DNA of 64,000 nt from Marmoricola sp. Leaf446 (GCF_001424755.1 NZ_LMRF01000006.1:1-64000), one strand, 5' to 3'. Shown: positions 15,140 to 26,525, counted from the first letter of the stretch. The notes: generated by a model not told the origin, from the sequence alone. A program made the numbers and translations.

Positions 15140-16086
15140 GCGTCCTCCTCCTGCTCGTCGGCGGTCTCGGGCTCCTCGTAGGAGTAGGCCTTGCGCAGCT
15201 TGGTCTCCACTCCCGGCAGCACCTGGGTGCCGACGCCCTCGTCGGTGAACAGCTCGAGCAGCACCGAGTGCGGCACCCGGCCGTCGACCACGGTCGCGCG
15301 GGGCACGCCGCCGGTGACGGCGACGTGGCAGGCCTTCATCTTGGGCACCATGCCGCTGTCGAGGCTGGGCATCAGCTCGGCCAGCGCGTCGGGCCCGATC
15401 TCCTGGATCACGTCGTCGCTGTCGGGCCAGTCGCGGTAGAGGCCCTCGACGTCGGTGAGCACCAGCATCTTCTGGGCGCCCAGCGCCACCGCGAGCGCGG
15501 CAGCCGCGGTGTCGGCGTTGACGTTGTGGACCACGCCGTCCTCGTCGGGCGCGACGCTGCTGATCACCGGGACGCGGCCGGCCTCGATCAGGTCGAGCAC
15601 CGCCTCGGGGCGGACCCGGGCGACCTCGCCGACCAGGCCCAGGTCGACCTCCTCGCCGTCGACGACGGTGTTGGTCGCCTCGGCGGTGAACAGGCCGGCG
15701 TCCTCGCCGGAGAGTCCGACCGCGATGTGGCCGTGGTGGTTGATCAGCCCGACCAGCTCGCGCTGCACCTGGCCCACCAGCACCATCCGGACGACGTCCA
15801 TCGCCTCGGGCGTGGTGACGCGCAGGCCGCCGCGGAACTCCGACTCGATGCCGAGCTTGTCCAGCATGCGGGAGATCTGCGGGCCGCCGCCGTGGACGAC
15901 GACCGGCTTGAAGCCGGCGTACCGCAGGAAGGCGATGTCCTCGGCGAAGGCCACCTTGAGGGTGTCGTCGGTCATCGCGTTGCCGCCGTACTTCACCACG
16001 ACGACCTGGCCGTGGTACTTCATCAGCCACGGGAGGGCGCCGGCGAGGACCTGGGCGGGACGGGTCGAGTAGGGGGGCTTGTTCAT
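15136..16086 (-). CDS. argB: acetylglutamate kinase
   Basis: 316 aa. Phosphorylates N-acetylglutamate, usually the feedback-inhibited step in cyclic arginine pathways. Amino-acid-kinase motifs are VVKYGGNAM (about 29-37), [13 protein letters not shown] and [13 protein letters not shown] Glu/Asp-rich C-terminal tail of about 15 residues follows [10 protein letters not shown]. The N-terminal helix before the core is the type associated with arginine-sensitive hexameric NAGK. The ATG overlaps the argJ stop (ATGA). Confidence 0.95.
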   Translation of the reverse strand: MNKPPYSTRPAQVLAGALPWLMKYHGQVVVVKYGGNAMTDDTLKVAFAEDIAFLRYAGFKPVVVHGGGPQISRMLDKLGIESEFRGGLRVTTPEAMDVVRMVLVGQVQRELVGLINHHGHIAVGLSGEDAGLFTAEATNTVVDGEEVDLGLVGEVARVRPEAVLDLIEAGRVPVISSVAPDEDGVVHNVNADTAAAALAVALGAQKMLVLTDVEGLYRDWPDSDDVIQEIGPDALAELMPSLDSGMVPKMKACHVAVTGGVPRATVVDGRVPHSVLLELFTDEGVGTQVLPGVETKLRKAYSYEEPETADEQEEDA

Positions 16087-17242
16087 GAGGAGTACGCGCT
16101 GTTCTCGTGGACGTAGGCATGGGTCAGGTCGTTGGTCCAGACGGTGGCGCGTGCGTCGCCGGACTTGAGGTCGACGGTCACGCTCACCTCCCGCCCGGAC
16201 AGGTCGACGCCGGCGGGGTCCTCCGCGGGGGTCGACGTGCGGCAGACCCAGACGCCGTTCATCGCGACGTCGAGGTCGGCCGGGTCGAAGGCGGCCCGGG
16301 TGGTGCCGATGCTGGCCAGCACGCGGCCCCAGTTGGGGTCGCGGCCGAACACGGCCGCCTTGAACAGGTTGCTGCGGGCGATGCTGCGACCCACCTCGAC
16401 CGCGTCGGCCTCGGACGCGGCGTGCAGCACCGTGATCGCGATCTCGTGGTCGGCACCCTCGGCGTCCTTGAGAAGCTGCATCGCCAGGTCGGTGCAGGCC
16501 TGGGTGAGCGCCTCGGTGAAGTCGGGCAGCGACGGGGTGACGCCGCTGGCCCCGCTGGCCATCACGGTGACGGTGTCGTTGGTCGACATGCAGCCGTCGG
16601 AGTCGAGCCGGTCGAAGCTGGCCGCGGTGGCGGCGCGCAGGGCAGCGTCGAGGTCGGCGGCGGGCACGACGGCGTCGGTGGTGAGCACGACGAGCATCGT
16701 GGCCAGCTGGGGGGCGAGCATGCCCGCGCCCTTGGCCATGCCGCCGATGGTCCAGCCGCCGCCGTCGACGACGACCTGCTTGCTCACCGAGTCGGTGGTC
16801 ATGATCGCGGTGGCCGCGTCGTCGCCCCCGTCGTCGGCGAGCGCCTGCGCCACGGTGTCGACGCCGGCCAGCAGCACGTCGCGGTCGTTGGTCAGGCCGA
16901 TCAGTCCGGTGGAGCACACCACGACGTCGACCGCGCCGACGCCCACGCGCTCCGCGACGCGCTCGGCCACCGCGTGGGTCGTCTGGAAGCCGTCGGCCCC
17001 GGTGTAGCAGTTGGCGCCGCCGGAGTTCAGCACGACCGCCTTGACGGTGCCGTCCTTGACGACCTCCTGGCTCCACAGCACCGGGTTGGCCTTGCACCGG
17101 TTGGCGGTGAAGACCGACGCGGAGTCGAAGCGCGGCCCGGCGTTGACCACCAGGGCGAGGTCCTTGGGGGGACCGTCCTCGCGGGGGGACTTGATGCCGG
17201 CCGCGATGCCGGCGGCGGTGAAGCCGGCGGGGTGGGTGACGC

Positions 17243-17246
<4 letters not shown>
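16083..17246 (-). CDS. argJ: glutamate N-acetyltransferase / amino-acid acetyltransferase (ornithine acetyltransferase)
   Basis: 387 aa self-cleaving Ntn-type enzyme that recycles the acetyl group from N-acetylornithine to glutamate. The autocleavage region [14 protein letters not shown] (about 171-184) carries the nucleophilic Thr in the conserved ATML. The C-terminus ENSAYSS matches the family. Its presence means the pathway runs in the acetyl-recycling mode. The GTG start overlaps the stop of the ACT-domain gene by 4 bases. Confidence 0.95.
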
Positions 17247-18964
<1,718 letters not shown>

Positions 18965-18976
18965 GGACGGCGGACG

Positions 18977-19120
18977 TACGACGTCAGGTGGCCGAGTGCC
19001 ACACCAGCGTTCTCAGGGCACCGCAACGACGACACAGGTGTGGCACTCGCCCACCGTCGACCTGCGAATGTGGCCGGCGGGACACCCGAGGTGCGCAACC
19101 GCCACAGGCGCGACATTCGC
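18977..19120. repeat. tandem hairpin-forming repeat, copy 2
   Basis: Second copy, with the same outer arms (GGTGGCCGAGTGCCACACC and its near-complement) and the same GCGAATGT/ACATTCGC pair. The inner 8-bp stem has two mismatches here and the rest has scattered substitutions, so this copy is slightly decayed. Twelve bases separate the copies. Together they occupy most of the 423-base gap between argC and the ABM gene. The remainder (18771-18820, 19121-19176) shows nothing I recognise. Confidence 0.9.
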
Positions 19121-19176
19121 ATGCCCGGCGGACGCCAGCCAGCCGCCCGGCGCGCGGCGTCAGGCGGTGGCGCCGA

Positions 19177-19497
19177 TCAGTCGATCTCGAACTCGCCGAG
19201 GCGGTCCCAGTGGTCGCCCTCCATGAGGACGTTGCGCACCAGCGGCGTCTCCTGGACGTACTGCGGCAGGTCGGCCTGCGCCTGCTTGAAGTGGTCGCTG
19301 CCGACGTGGGCCTCGGCGGCGTCGTCGCGGAAGGCCTCGATGAGGACGTACTGGTTCGGGTCCTCGACGCTGCGCGACCACTCGAAGAAGATGTTGCCCT
19401 CCTCGGCGCGGGTGGCCTCGGTGAAGTCCTTGGCCAGCTCGGGCCACGCGTCGGCGTGCTCGGGCTTCACCTTCCACTTGACGCAGATGAAGATCAT
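19177..19497 (-). CDS. antibiotic-biosynthesis-monooxygenase-domain protein (YgiN-like)
   Basis: 106 aa, a single ABM ferredoxin-like alpha/beta barrel: IFICVKWKVKPEHADAW, then EEGNIFFEWSRSVEDPNQYVLIE and the SDHFKQAQADLPQYV helix. Relatives are quinol or anthrone monooxygenases, or simply dimeric proteins of unknown reaction. The ATG is supported by GAAGGAGA about 8 bases upstream. It is monocistronic, lying between the hairpin repeats and the divergent IclR gene. Confidence 0.8.
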   Translation of the reverse strand: MIFICVKWKVKPEHADAWPELAKDFTEATRAEEGNIFFEWSRSVEDPNQYVLIEAFRDDAAEAHVGSDHFKQAQADLPQYVQETPLVRNVLMEGDHWDRLGEFEID

Positions 19498-19623
19498 GGG
19501 CGCAGTCTCCTTCGGGAGTGGGGTCACGGCGTACGACGGGTGAGCCTGCCAGGTGCCACCGACGGCCCACCACCACCCTTGTCGTCGGCTGAGAACGGTT
19601 GGCCGACCTCCTACCCTGTGGTC

Positions 19624-20466
19624 ATGGTCACGGGTACGCCGCTGCACGACTCTCCCGGCGCCGCGGCCGCGCCGACGCCGGCAGCGACGCCCGAGACCGC
19701 ACCGCGCGCCGGGTCGGTGCACCGCACCCTGGAGATCCTCGAGGTCGTCGCGGCCCAGGGCGGCGCCTCGGCCAAGGACATCTCCGACGCCACCGGCCTG
19801 CCGCTGCCGACCGTCTACCGCCTCGCCCGCGAGCTGCTGGACAGCGACTACCTGGTGCACATCCGCGAGGAGAAGCGCTTCGAGCTCGGCTACAAGCTGC
19901 ACCAGCTCGGCGTCTCGCTGCACCAGCAGATTGGCGTGCCGCGGGCGGTGCGCCAGGAGGTGGTCGCGCTCCACGAGCAGCTCGACCTGGCCGCCTACTT
20001 CGCGGTGCACCGCGGCTCCCAGATCGCCGTCGTCGCGACGGCCGACTCCCCCACCTGCCCGCGGCTGCGGCCCATCGACTTCGGCTTCCACGAGGCCGCG
20101 CACGCCACCGCGCTGGGCAAGATCCTGCTGGCCAACATGGAGCCCGAGCAGCGCACGCTGCACCTCGACCCCGAGCCGATGCCGCGCTTCGGGCCCGGCA
20201 CCATCACCGGTCACGACGAGCTCGCCCGGCAGCTCGACGTCGTCGCCGACCGCGGCCTGGCGTGGGAGTACGGCGAGTTCCAGGCCGGGGCCACCTGCGT
20301 GGCCGCCGCGGTGCGCGCCGGCAACGGGGTGCTGCTCGGCTCGGTCGCCGTCTCCGGCACCGACGAGCGGATGGCCCAGGACCCGGCCTCCGTGGAGGCC
20401 GCCCTCCGGGCGACCGCCTCGCGGGTGAGCCGGTTCTACCGCTCCGGGCGCACCCAGCAGCGCTAG
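19624..20466 (+). CDS. IclR-family transcriptional regulator
   Basis: 280 aa. An N-terminal winged helix (SVHRTLEILEVVAAQGG, TGLPLPTVYRLARELLDSD, about 30-85) is followed by the IclR effector-binding domain (GFHEAAHATALGKILLA, about 155-175; REWEYGEF-type segment AWEYGEFQAGATCVAAAV near 215-235). Such regulators usually control nearby catabolic genes in response to an aromatic or organic acid. A TACCCT hexamer lies 6 bases before the ATG, suggesting a leaderless start; an in-frame GTG two codons earlier is less likely. It shares its CTAG stop tetranucleotide with the convergent SDR gene. The target may be the GMC/D-lactate-dehydrogenase-like cluster downstream. Confidence 0.9.
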   Translation: MVTGTPLHDSPGAAAAPTPAATPETAPRAGSVHRTLEILEVVAAQGGASAKDISDATGLPLPTVYRLARELLDSDYLVHIREEKRFELGYKLHQLGVSLHQQIGVPRAVRQEVVALHEQLDLAAYFAVHRGSQIAVVATADSPTCPRLRPIDFGFHEAAHATALGKILLANMEPEQRTLHLDPEPMPRFGPGTITGHDELARQLDVVADRGLAWEYGEFQAGATCVAAAVRAGNGVLLGSVAVSGTDERMAQDPASVEAALRATASRVSRFYRSGRTQQR

Positions 20467-21485
20467 CCCCCGGTGCCGCGCGCCATCGCGCGCAGCGTGG
20501 CCACCGGGTTGGTGCCCTCGGGCCGCTGGGTCGTACGCCGCACGAGGTCGCGGGCCGCCCCGGGCCACGCCGGGTGCGCGAACTCGAACCCTGCCTCGAG
20601 CAGGCGACCCGGCACCACGCGGCGGCTCTTGAGCAGCAGCTCGGGGTCGGTCCGCATCGCCCAGGCGCCGAGGCCCGCCATCCCCCGCGTGGCGGGCAGG
20701 CCCACCCGGGTGCCCCAGGCGTGCCGGAGGTCGCGCATCAGCTCGGCCTGGGGCACCGGCCCCGGCGCGGCCAGGTTGACCGGACCGTCGAGGTCGTCGC
20801 GGGCGAGCAGCAGGTCGACCGCGCGGACGACGTCGTCACCGTGGATCCACGAGACGTACTGCTGCCCCCCGGCGACCGCCCCGCCGGCACCGGCCCGAGC
20901 CAGGACGGAGAGCACGTCGAAGATCCCGCCCTGGTCGGGCGTCATCACCATCGCGGCGCGCAGCGCGACCCGGCGGGTGCCGGGCAGGTCGAGCTCGGCC
21001 TGGGCGCCCTCCCAGCGGCGCGCGATGCGCACGCTGTACTCCCAGTAGAGCGGGACGTGCCGCTCCTCGCCGCCGATCACGCCGGTCGCCTCGTCGTTGG
21101 CGGGGTTGCCCGGCTCGTCGCTGCGGTCGGCGTAGATGGTGGCCGTGCTCATCTGGAGCCACACCGCGGGCGGACGGGCGGCTGCGGCGACGGCCCGGCC
21201 GACCGCGCGGGTGGAGTCGACGCGGCTGTCCATCATCTGGCGCAGGTGTTGGTCGGTGTAGCGGCAGCTGACCGAGCGCCCGGCCAGGTTGAGCACGGCG
21301 TCGGCCCCGTCGAGCTCGGCGACCCACGGTCCCGGCGTACGCCCGTCCCACGGCACGTGGCGGGCGCCCGGCACGTTGCCCGGGGCGCCGCGGCCCAGCA
21401 CCACCACGTCGTGGCCCCCGTCGACGAGCGAGCGCTGCAGCAGGCGCCCGACCTGGCCCGACCCGCCGGGCAGCACGATCCTCAT
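20463..21485 (-). CDS. TIGR01777-type NAD-dependent epimerase (SDR, DUF1731 C-terminus)
   Basis: 340 aa. GGSGQVGRLLQRSLVDGGHDV (first 30 residues) is a Rossmann nucleotide-binding start, and VSCRYTDQHLRQMMDSRVDST matches the YfcH/TIGR01777 subgroup. The C-terminal 50 residues (LLLKSRRVVPGRLLEAGFEF) match the DUF1731 tail. Family members are predicted sugar-nucleotide epimerases, with plant homologues involved in plastid division; the bacterial reaction is unknown. TAGGTT sits 6 bases before the ATG, which fits a leaderless promoter. Confidence 0.85.
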   Translation of the reverse strand: MRIVLPGGSGQVGRLLQRSLVDGGHDVVVLGRGAPGNVPGARHVPWDGRTPGPWVAELDGADAVLNLAGRSVSCRYTDQHLRQMMDSRVDSTRAVGRAVAAAARPPAVWLQMSTATIYADRSDEPGNPANDEATGVIGGEERHVPLYWEYSVRIARRWEGAQAELDLPGTRRVALRAAMVMTPDQGGIFDVLSVLARAGAGGAVAGGQQYVSWIHGDDVVRAVDLLLARDDLDGPVNLAAPGPVPQAELMRDLRHAWGTRVGLPATRGMAGLGAWAMRTDPELLLKSRRVVPGRLLEAGFEFAHPAWPGAARDLVRRTTQRPEGTNPVATLRAMARGTGG

Positions 21486-21627
21486 GCGCCAAACCTAGAC
21501 CGGCCGGGTTCTCAGGGGGCGATAAGCGCTGTGGCCGCTGTCACACCCGACGCCTAACGTGGCGGCCATCACACCCCCACCACACCTGAGGTCCGGCACG
21601 TCTGCCGGGCCGGAGCCGGGAGCCTCC

Positions 21628-22140
21628 ATGGTCGACAGCACCGCCGACACCGTCAGCCCAGCGGCCCGCACCAACCTGGTGCGGCTGCTCCGGGCGGCCT
21701 ACCCCCACCCGCGGTTCCCCGACGGCCCCTACGAGCGGACCGCCGACACGATCATCGACCAGGTCGGCGAGTCGCTGTGGCACCGGCTGGCGCTGGTGCA
21801 GGGCCTGGAGTCCCTCGACGCGGCGGCGCAGCACAGCCGGGGCACCGGCTTCGCCGAGCTCGACGACGAGCAGGCGCTCGCCCTGCTGCGCGGCATCGAG
21901 GACGCCCAGTTCTTCGCCTTCGTCCGCGGCGTCACCGTGGTGACGCTCTACAACGACCACGAGGTCTGGGACCTGCTCGGCTACGAGGGCGAGTCCTACT
22001 CCAAGGGCGGCTACCTGCACCGCGGCTTCGACGACCTCGACTGGCTGCCCAACCCCCGCGTCGAGGAGTACGACGGACCCGAGCAGATCGTCGAGGTGGC
22101 CCCCGACGACCAGCTCACCACCACCGGAGGGACGCACTGA
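21628..22140 (+). CDS. gluconate 2-dehydrogenase subunit 3-like small subunit
   Basis: 170 aa. It resembles the small subunit of three-component GMC dehydrogenases (LVRLLRAAYPHPRFPDGPYERTA and FAFVRGVTVVTLYNDHEVWDLLGYEGESY). In known systems this subunit escorts the flavoprotein through Tat, but no Tat signal is visible here, so the pair may stay in the cytoplasm. The ATG at 21628 follows GGGAG; an upstream start at 21559 is possible. The stop overlaps the ATG of the GMC gene (TGATG), consistent with a tight complex. Confidence 0.78.
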   Translation: MVDSTADTVSPAARTNLVRLLRAAYPHPRFPDGPYERTADTIIDQVGESLWHRLALVQGLESLDAAAQHSRGTGFAELDDEQALALLRGIEDAQFFAFVRGVTVVTLYNDHEVWDLLGYEGESYSKGGYLHRGFDDLDWLPNPRVEEYDGPEQIVEVAPDDQLTTTGGTH

Positions 22141-23729
22141 TGGCCGAGAACACCCCGCACCTGGGCAACCCGATCCCGCACGACGAGGAGGTCGTGGTCA
22201 TCGTCGGGTCCGGCGCCGGCGGCGGCACGGTGGCCTACGAGCTGACCCAGAAGGGCATCCCCTGCGTGGTGCTCGAGGCCGGCCCCTGGCTGCTGCCCGA
22301 GGACTACGAGAACGACGAGTGGGCCGCCTTCAACCAGATGGCGTGGCTGGACAACCGCACCGCGTCCGGTCCCTACCGCGTCGCCACCGACTTCCCCAAC
22401 CTCCCGGCCTGGATCGTCAAGGCCGTCGGCGGCACCACGACCCACTGGTCCGGAGCGACGCCGCGGTTCCGCGAGTACGAGTTCAAGACCCGCAGCCACT
22501 ACGGCCGGGTCGAGGGCGCCAACCTGCTCGACTGGCCGATCACGCTGGCCGACCTCGCGCCGTTCTACGACCGCGCCGAGAAGGCGATCGGCTCCACCCA
22601 CCGCCACGGCCGGCCGGCGCTGCCCGCCAACAACAACTACAAGGTGCTCGCCAACGGCGCCGAGAAGGTCGGCTACAAGTTCTACGCGACCGGCCCCTAC
22701 GGCACCAACGCCGAGCCGTACGACGGCCGCCCGGCCTCGATCCAGGACGGGTTCAACTTCCAGGGCGACAAGTCCACCGCCAAGTGGAGCACCGCCGTCC
22801 GCGAGATCCCGCGGGCGATCGCGACCGGCAAGTGCGAGGTGCGCCCCTCCAGCCAGGCCGTCCAGGTCACCCACGACGCCTCCGGGCGCGCCGACGCGGT
22901 GCTCTACCTCGACTCCGAGGGCAACCTGCACCGGCAGGCGGCCAAGGTCGTCTGCGTGGCGGGCAACTCGATCGAGTCGCCGCGGCTGCTGCTGATGAGC
23001 GCCAGCGCGCTGCACCCCGACGGGCTGGCCAACTCCTCGGGCCAGGTGGGCCGCAACTACATGCGCCACACCACGGGCTCGGTCTACGCCCGCTTCGACC
23101 AGCCGGTGCACATGTACCGCGGCGAGACCATGGCCGGCATCATCGCCGACGAGGCGCGCCTGGACACCTCGCGCGGGTTCGCGGGCGGCTACTACATGGA
23201 GACCCTCTCGCTCGGTCCGGCCTTCCTCGCCGCGTTCGCCGAGCCCGGCTCCTGGGGCCCGGAGTTCACCGAGATCCTCGACGCCTACCAGAACACCGCC
23301 GGCATGTGGGTGGTGGGCGAGGACATGCCGCAGGAGACCAACCGGGTCACCCTCAGCCCGGCCCTGCAGGACCAGTGGGGCCTGCCCGCCCCCGACGTCC
23401 ACTTCGAGGACCACCCCAACGACGTGGCGATGCGCGAGCACGGCTACGGTCGCGCGGACATGCTCTACGAAGCCGTCGGTGCCAACGGCACCCACCACAC
23501 GCCGCCCTACCCGGCCACCCACAACCTGGGCACCTGCCGGATGAGTGAGCGGCCGGAGGACGGCGTCGTCGACGCGTTCGGGCAGGCCCACGACGTGCCG
23601 GGCCTCTACGTCAGCGACGGCTCGGTGATGACCACCGGCGCCGCGGCCAACCCGACGCTGACCATCGTGGCGCTGGCGATCCGCCAGGCCGAGCACATCG
23701 CCTCGCAGCTGGGCAAGGGAGCGTCCTGA
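22140..23729 (+). CDS. GMC-family FAD oxidoreductase
   Basis: 529 aa. An N-terminal dinucleotide-binding fold, VVVIVGSGAGGGTVAYELTQ (about 19-38), is followed by GGTTTHWSGATPRF. Near the C-terminus, THNLGTCRMS carries the catalytic His region and NPTLTIVALAIRQAEHI closes the FAD site. Together with the small subunit it resembles gluconate/sugar/alcohol dehydrogenases. No cytochrome c subunit is encoded nearby, so electrons may go to another acceptor or to oxygen. The substrate is unknown. It is transcribed with the preceding and following genes. Confidence 0.88.
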   Translation: MAENTPHLGNPIPHDEEVVVIVGSGAGGGTVAYELTQKGIPCVVLEAGPWLLPEDYENDEWAAFNQMAWLDNRTASGPYRVATDFPNLPAWIVKAVGGTTTHWSGATPRFREYEFKTRSHYGRVEGANLLDWPITLADLAPFYDRAEKAIGSTHRHGRPALPANNNYKVLANGAEKVGYKFYATGPYGTNAEPYDGRPASIQDGFNFQGDKSTAKWSTAVREIPRAIATGKCEVRPSSQAVQVTHDASGRADAVLYLDSEGNLHRQAAKVVCVAGNSIESPRLLLMSASALHPDGLANSSGQVGRNYMRHTTGSVYARFDQPVHMYRGETMAGIIADEARLDTSRGFAGGYYMETLSLGPAFLAAFAEPGSWGPEFTEILDAYQNTAGMWVVGEDMPQETNRVTLSPALQDQWGLPAPDVHFEDHPNDVAMREHGYGRADMLYEAVGANGTHHTPPYPATHNLGTCRMSERPEDGVVDAFGQAHDVPGLYVSDGSVMTTGAAANPTLTIVALAIRQAEHIASQLGKGAS

Positions 23730-26512
23730 GCACCCTCGCCCACCGGCTCCGCGGGTCGGTCGGGGACGGGTGCACCGTCTCCGACCGACCCCCGGACCTG
23801 CTCGCCCGGGCCCACGACGCGTCGCACTACCTGCTGCACCCCGAGACCGTGGTGACCGCGCGGGACACCGCCGCGGTCTCCGAGGTGATGCGGGCCTGCA
23901 CCCGCCTCGGCGTGCCGATGACCTTCCGCAGCGGCGGCACCTCGCTCTCGGGCCAGGCCCTGAGCGACTCGGTGCTGGTCGACACCCGCACCGGCTTCAC
24001 CGGCGTCGAGGTGCTCGACGGCGGCCACCGGGTGCGCGTCCAGCCCGGAGCCACCATCCGCGCCGTGAACACCCGGCTGGCCCCGTTCGGCCGCAAGCTC
24101 GGCCCGGACCCGGCCAGCGAGGTCGCCTGCACCGTCGGCGGCGTTCTGGCCAACAACTCCTCGGGCATGCAGTGCGGCACCGAGCTCAACAGCTACAACA
24201 CCGTCGAGTCGATGGTGCTGGTCCTGCCCAGCGGCACCGTCGTCGACTCCGCCGCCCCCGGCGCCTCCCGCCGGCTCGCCGAGCAGGAGCCGGAGCTGCA
24301 CGCCGGGCTGCTCCGGCTGCAGCGGCGCGTGCGCGACGACCCGGCCTCGGTCGCGACGCTGGAGCGGCTGTTCGCGCTCAAGAACACCATGGGCTACGGC
24401 CTGAACAGCCTGCTCGACCACGACGACCCGCTCGACGTGCTGGTCCACCTGATGGTGGGCAGCGAGGGCACGCTCGGGTTCATCGCCTCCGCGGTCTTCC
24501 GCACCGTCGAGGTCCTCCCCCATGCCGCCACCGGCCTGCTCGTCTTCGACGACCTGGCAACGGCGTCGTCGTCGGTGCCCGACGTGCTGGCGACCGGGGT
24601 GGCCACCGCCGAGCTGCTCGACGCCGAGTCGCTGCGGGTCGCCCAGGCCGACCCGGGCTGCCCGTCGCAGATCCGGCGGCTCGACGTACGCCGCCACGCG
24701 GCGCTGCTCGTCGAGCTCCAGGCCGACTCCGCCGACGCGCTCGCCGGTCTGCGCAGCGACGCCGAGCCCGGGCTGGAGAGGCTGCGGCTCACCTCGCTGG
24801 CCGAGCTGACCTCGGACGCGGCCGAGCGGGCCTCGCTGTGGCGCACCCGCAAGGGCCTCTACAGCGCCGTCGCCGCGGCCCGGCCGCAGGGCTCCAACGC
24901 GCTCCTCGAGGACGTGGCCGTGCCCGTCGACCGGCTCGGCGAGATCTGCCGCGGCCTGACCGGGCTGTTCGACACCCACGCCTACGAGGCGCCGGTGATC
25001 TTCGGCCACGCCCGCGACGGCAACCTGCACTTCCTGCTCAACGAGCGCTTCGACGACGCCGCCCTGCTGCGCCGCTACGAGGACTTCACCACCGACATGA
25101 TCGACCTGGTGCTCGACCTCGGCGGCACCCTCAAGGCCGAGCACGGCACCGGCCGGATCATGGCGCCCTTCGTCGAGCGTCAGTACGGCGCGGAGCTGAC
25201 CGGCGTGATGCGCGAGCTCAAGCAGCTCGCCGACCCCCACGGCACGCTCAACCCCGGCTCGGTGCTCACCGACGACCCCGGGCTGTGGCTGCGCGACCTC
25301 AAGACCGCGCCGGTCGTGGAGGAGGAGGTCGACCGCTGCGTGGAGTGCGGCTTCTGCGAGCCGGTCTGCCCGTCGCGCTCGCTGACGCTGACGCCGCGGC
25401 AGCGCATCGTGCTGCGGCGCGAGCGCGAGTCCGCGCTGGCCCGCGGCGACCACGCGCTGGTCGCCTCGCTCGACGAGGACTACGACTACGACGGCCTGGA
25501 GACCTGCGCCGCCGACGGCATGTGCGCCACCGCCTGCCCGGTGCTGATCAACACCGGCGACCTGGTCAAGCGGCTGCGGGCCGAGGGCTCCTCGCGCACG
25601 GCCGAGCGGGCCTGGACGACGGCCGCCGGCCACTGGGGCACCGCGACGCGGGCCGCCTCGGCGGCGCTGTCGGTGGCCGACCGGCTGCCCGGCCCGGTGC
25701 CGGTCGCGCTGTCCCGGGCCGGACGTCGCGTGGCGGGCGCCGACGCGGTCCCGCTCTACGACCCCGCGCTCGGGTCCGGTGGCGAGGTCCGCCGCACCCT
25801 GGCCGATCCCGCGGCCGAGGCGGTGCTGTTCAGCGCCTGCGTCGGCACGATGTTCGGCGGCGGTGTCGACGCCGCGCTGCGCACGCTGGCCGAGCGGGCC
25901 GGCGTACGCCTGCGGACACCGGACGACCTGGCCTCGCTGTGCTGCGGCACGCCCTGGAAGTCCAAGGGGCACCGCGAGGGCCACCAGCGGATGGCCGCGA
26001 CGGTGCGCGCGTCGCTGCACCGGGCCACCGACGGCGGCCGGCTCCCGGTCGTGGTCGACGCGAGCTCGTGCACCGAGGGCCTGACCGAGGTGCTGGAGGG
26101 CACGACCGTCCTCGACGCCACCAGCTTCGTTCGTGAGCACCTGCTGCCCCGGCTCCGCGTCACCACGCCGCTGCCGGCGGTCGTGGTCCACCCGACCTGC
26201 TCGAGCACCGCGCTGGGCGTCACCGACGACCTCGTCGCGCTGGCCCGGGCCTGCGCGGGCGAGGGCGGCGACGTCCGGGTGCCCGGCGCCTGGGGATGCT
26301 GTGCGTTTGCGGGCGACCGGGGGCTGCTGCACCCCGAGCTGACCGCCTCGGCGACGGCACCGGAGTCGGCCGAGGTCGCGACCATGGACCTGCCGGCCGG
26401 AGCGGCGTACGTCTCGGGCAACCGCACCTGCGAGATCGGCATGTCGCGGGCCACCGGGGCGACCTACCGCCACGTGCTCGAGGTGCTGGAGGAGGCCACC
26501 CGGCCCCGGTGA
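23726..26512 (+). CDS. FAD-linked oxidase fused to Fe-S/CCG module (D-lactate/D-2-hydroxyacid dehydrogenase-like)
   Basis: About 928 aa. FAD_binding_4 domain (about 40-220, with SGGTSLSGQ and NNSSGMQCG), FAD-oxidase C-terminal domain (MVGSEGTLGFI, VIFGHARDGNLHFLL), a dicluster ferredoxin region near 537-605 (CVECGFCEPVCP; CAADGMCATACP) and CCG-type Cys motifs (SLCCGTPWKSKGH, WGCCAFAGD). This is GlcD and GlcF joined in one chain, as in quinone-linked D-lactate dehydrogenases. No ATG/GTG start fits the N-terminus, which is clearly coding upstream of the GTG at 23849. A CTG at 23726 overlapping the GMC stop, with AAGGGAG 4 bases upstream, is my best start. Confidence 0.82.
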   Translation: MSTLAHRLRGSVGDGCTVSDRPPDLLARAHDASHYLLHPETVVTARDTAAVSEVMRACTRLGVPMTFRSGGTSLSGQALSDSVLVDTRTGFTGVEVLDGGHRVRVQPGATIRAVNTRLAPFGRKLGPDPASEVACTVGGVLANNSSGMQCGTELNSYNTVESMVLVLPSGTVVDSAAPGASRRLAEQEPELHAGLLRLQRRVRDDPASVATLERLFALKNTMGYGLNSLLDHDDPLDVLVHLMVGSEGTLGFIASAVFRTVEVLPHAATGLLVFDDLATASSSVPDVLATGVATAELLDAESLRVAQADPGCPSQIRRLDVRRHAALLVELQADSADALAGLRSDAEPGLERLRLTSLAELTSDAAERASLWRTRKGLYSAVAAARPQGSNALLEDVAVPVDRLGEICRGLTGLFDTHAYEAPVIFGHARDGNLHFLLNERFDDAALLRRYEDFTTDMIDLVLDLGGTLKAEHGTGRIMAPFVERQYGAELTGVMRELKQLADPHGTLNPGSVLTDDPGLWLRDLKTAPVVEEEVDRCVECGFCEPVCPSRSLTLTPRQRIVLRRERESALARGDHALVASLDEDYDYDGLETCAADGMCATACPVLINTGDLVKRLRAEGSSRTAERAWTTAAGHWGTATRAASAALSVADRLPGPVPVALSRAGRRVAGADAVPLYDPALGSGGEVRRTLADPAAEAVLFSACVGTMFGGGVDAALRTLAERAGVRLRTPDDLASLCCGTPWKSKGHREGHQRMAATVRASLHRATDGGRLPVVVDASSCTEGLTEVLEGTTVLDATSFVREHLLPRLRVTTPLPAVVVHPTCSSTALGVTDDLVALARACAGEGGDVRVPGAWGCCAFAGDRGLLHPELTASATAPESAEVATMDLPAGAAYVSGNRTCEIGMSRATGATYRHVLEVLEEATRPR

Positions 26513-26525
26513 CGCGCGGGCGACC

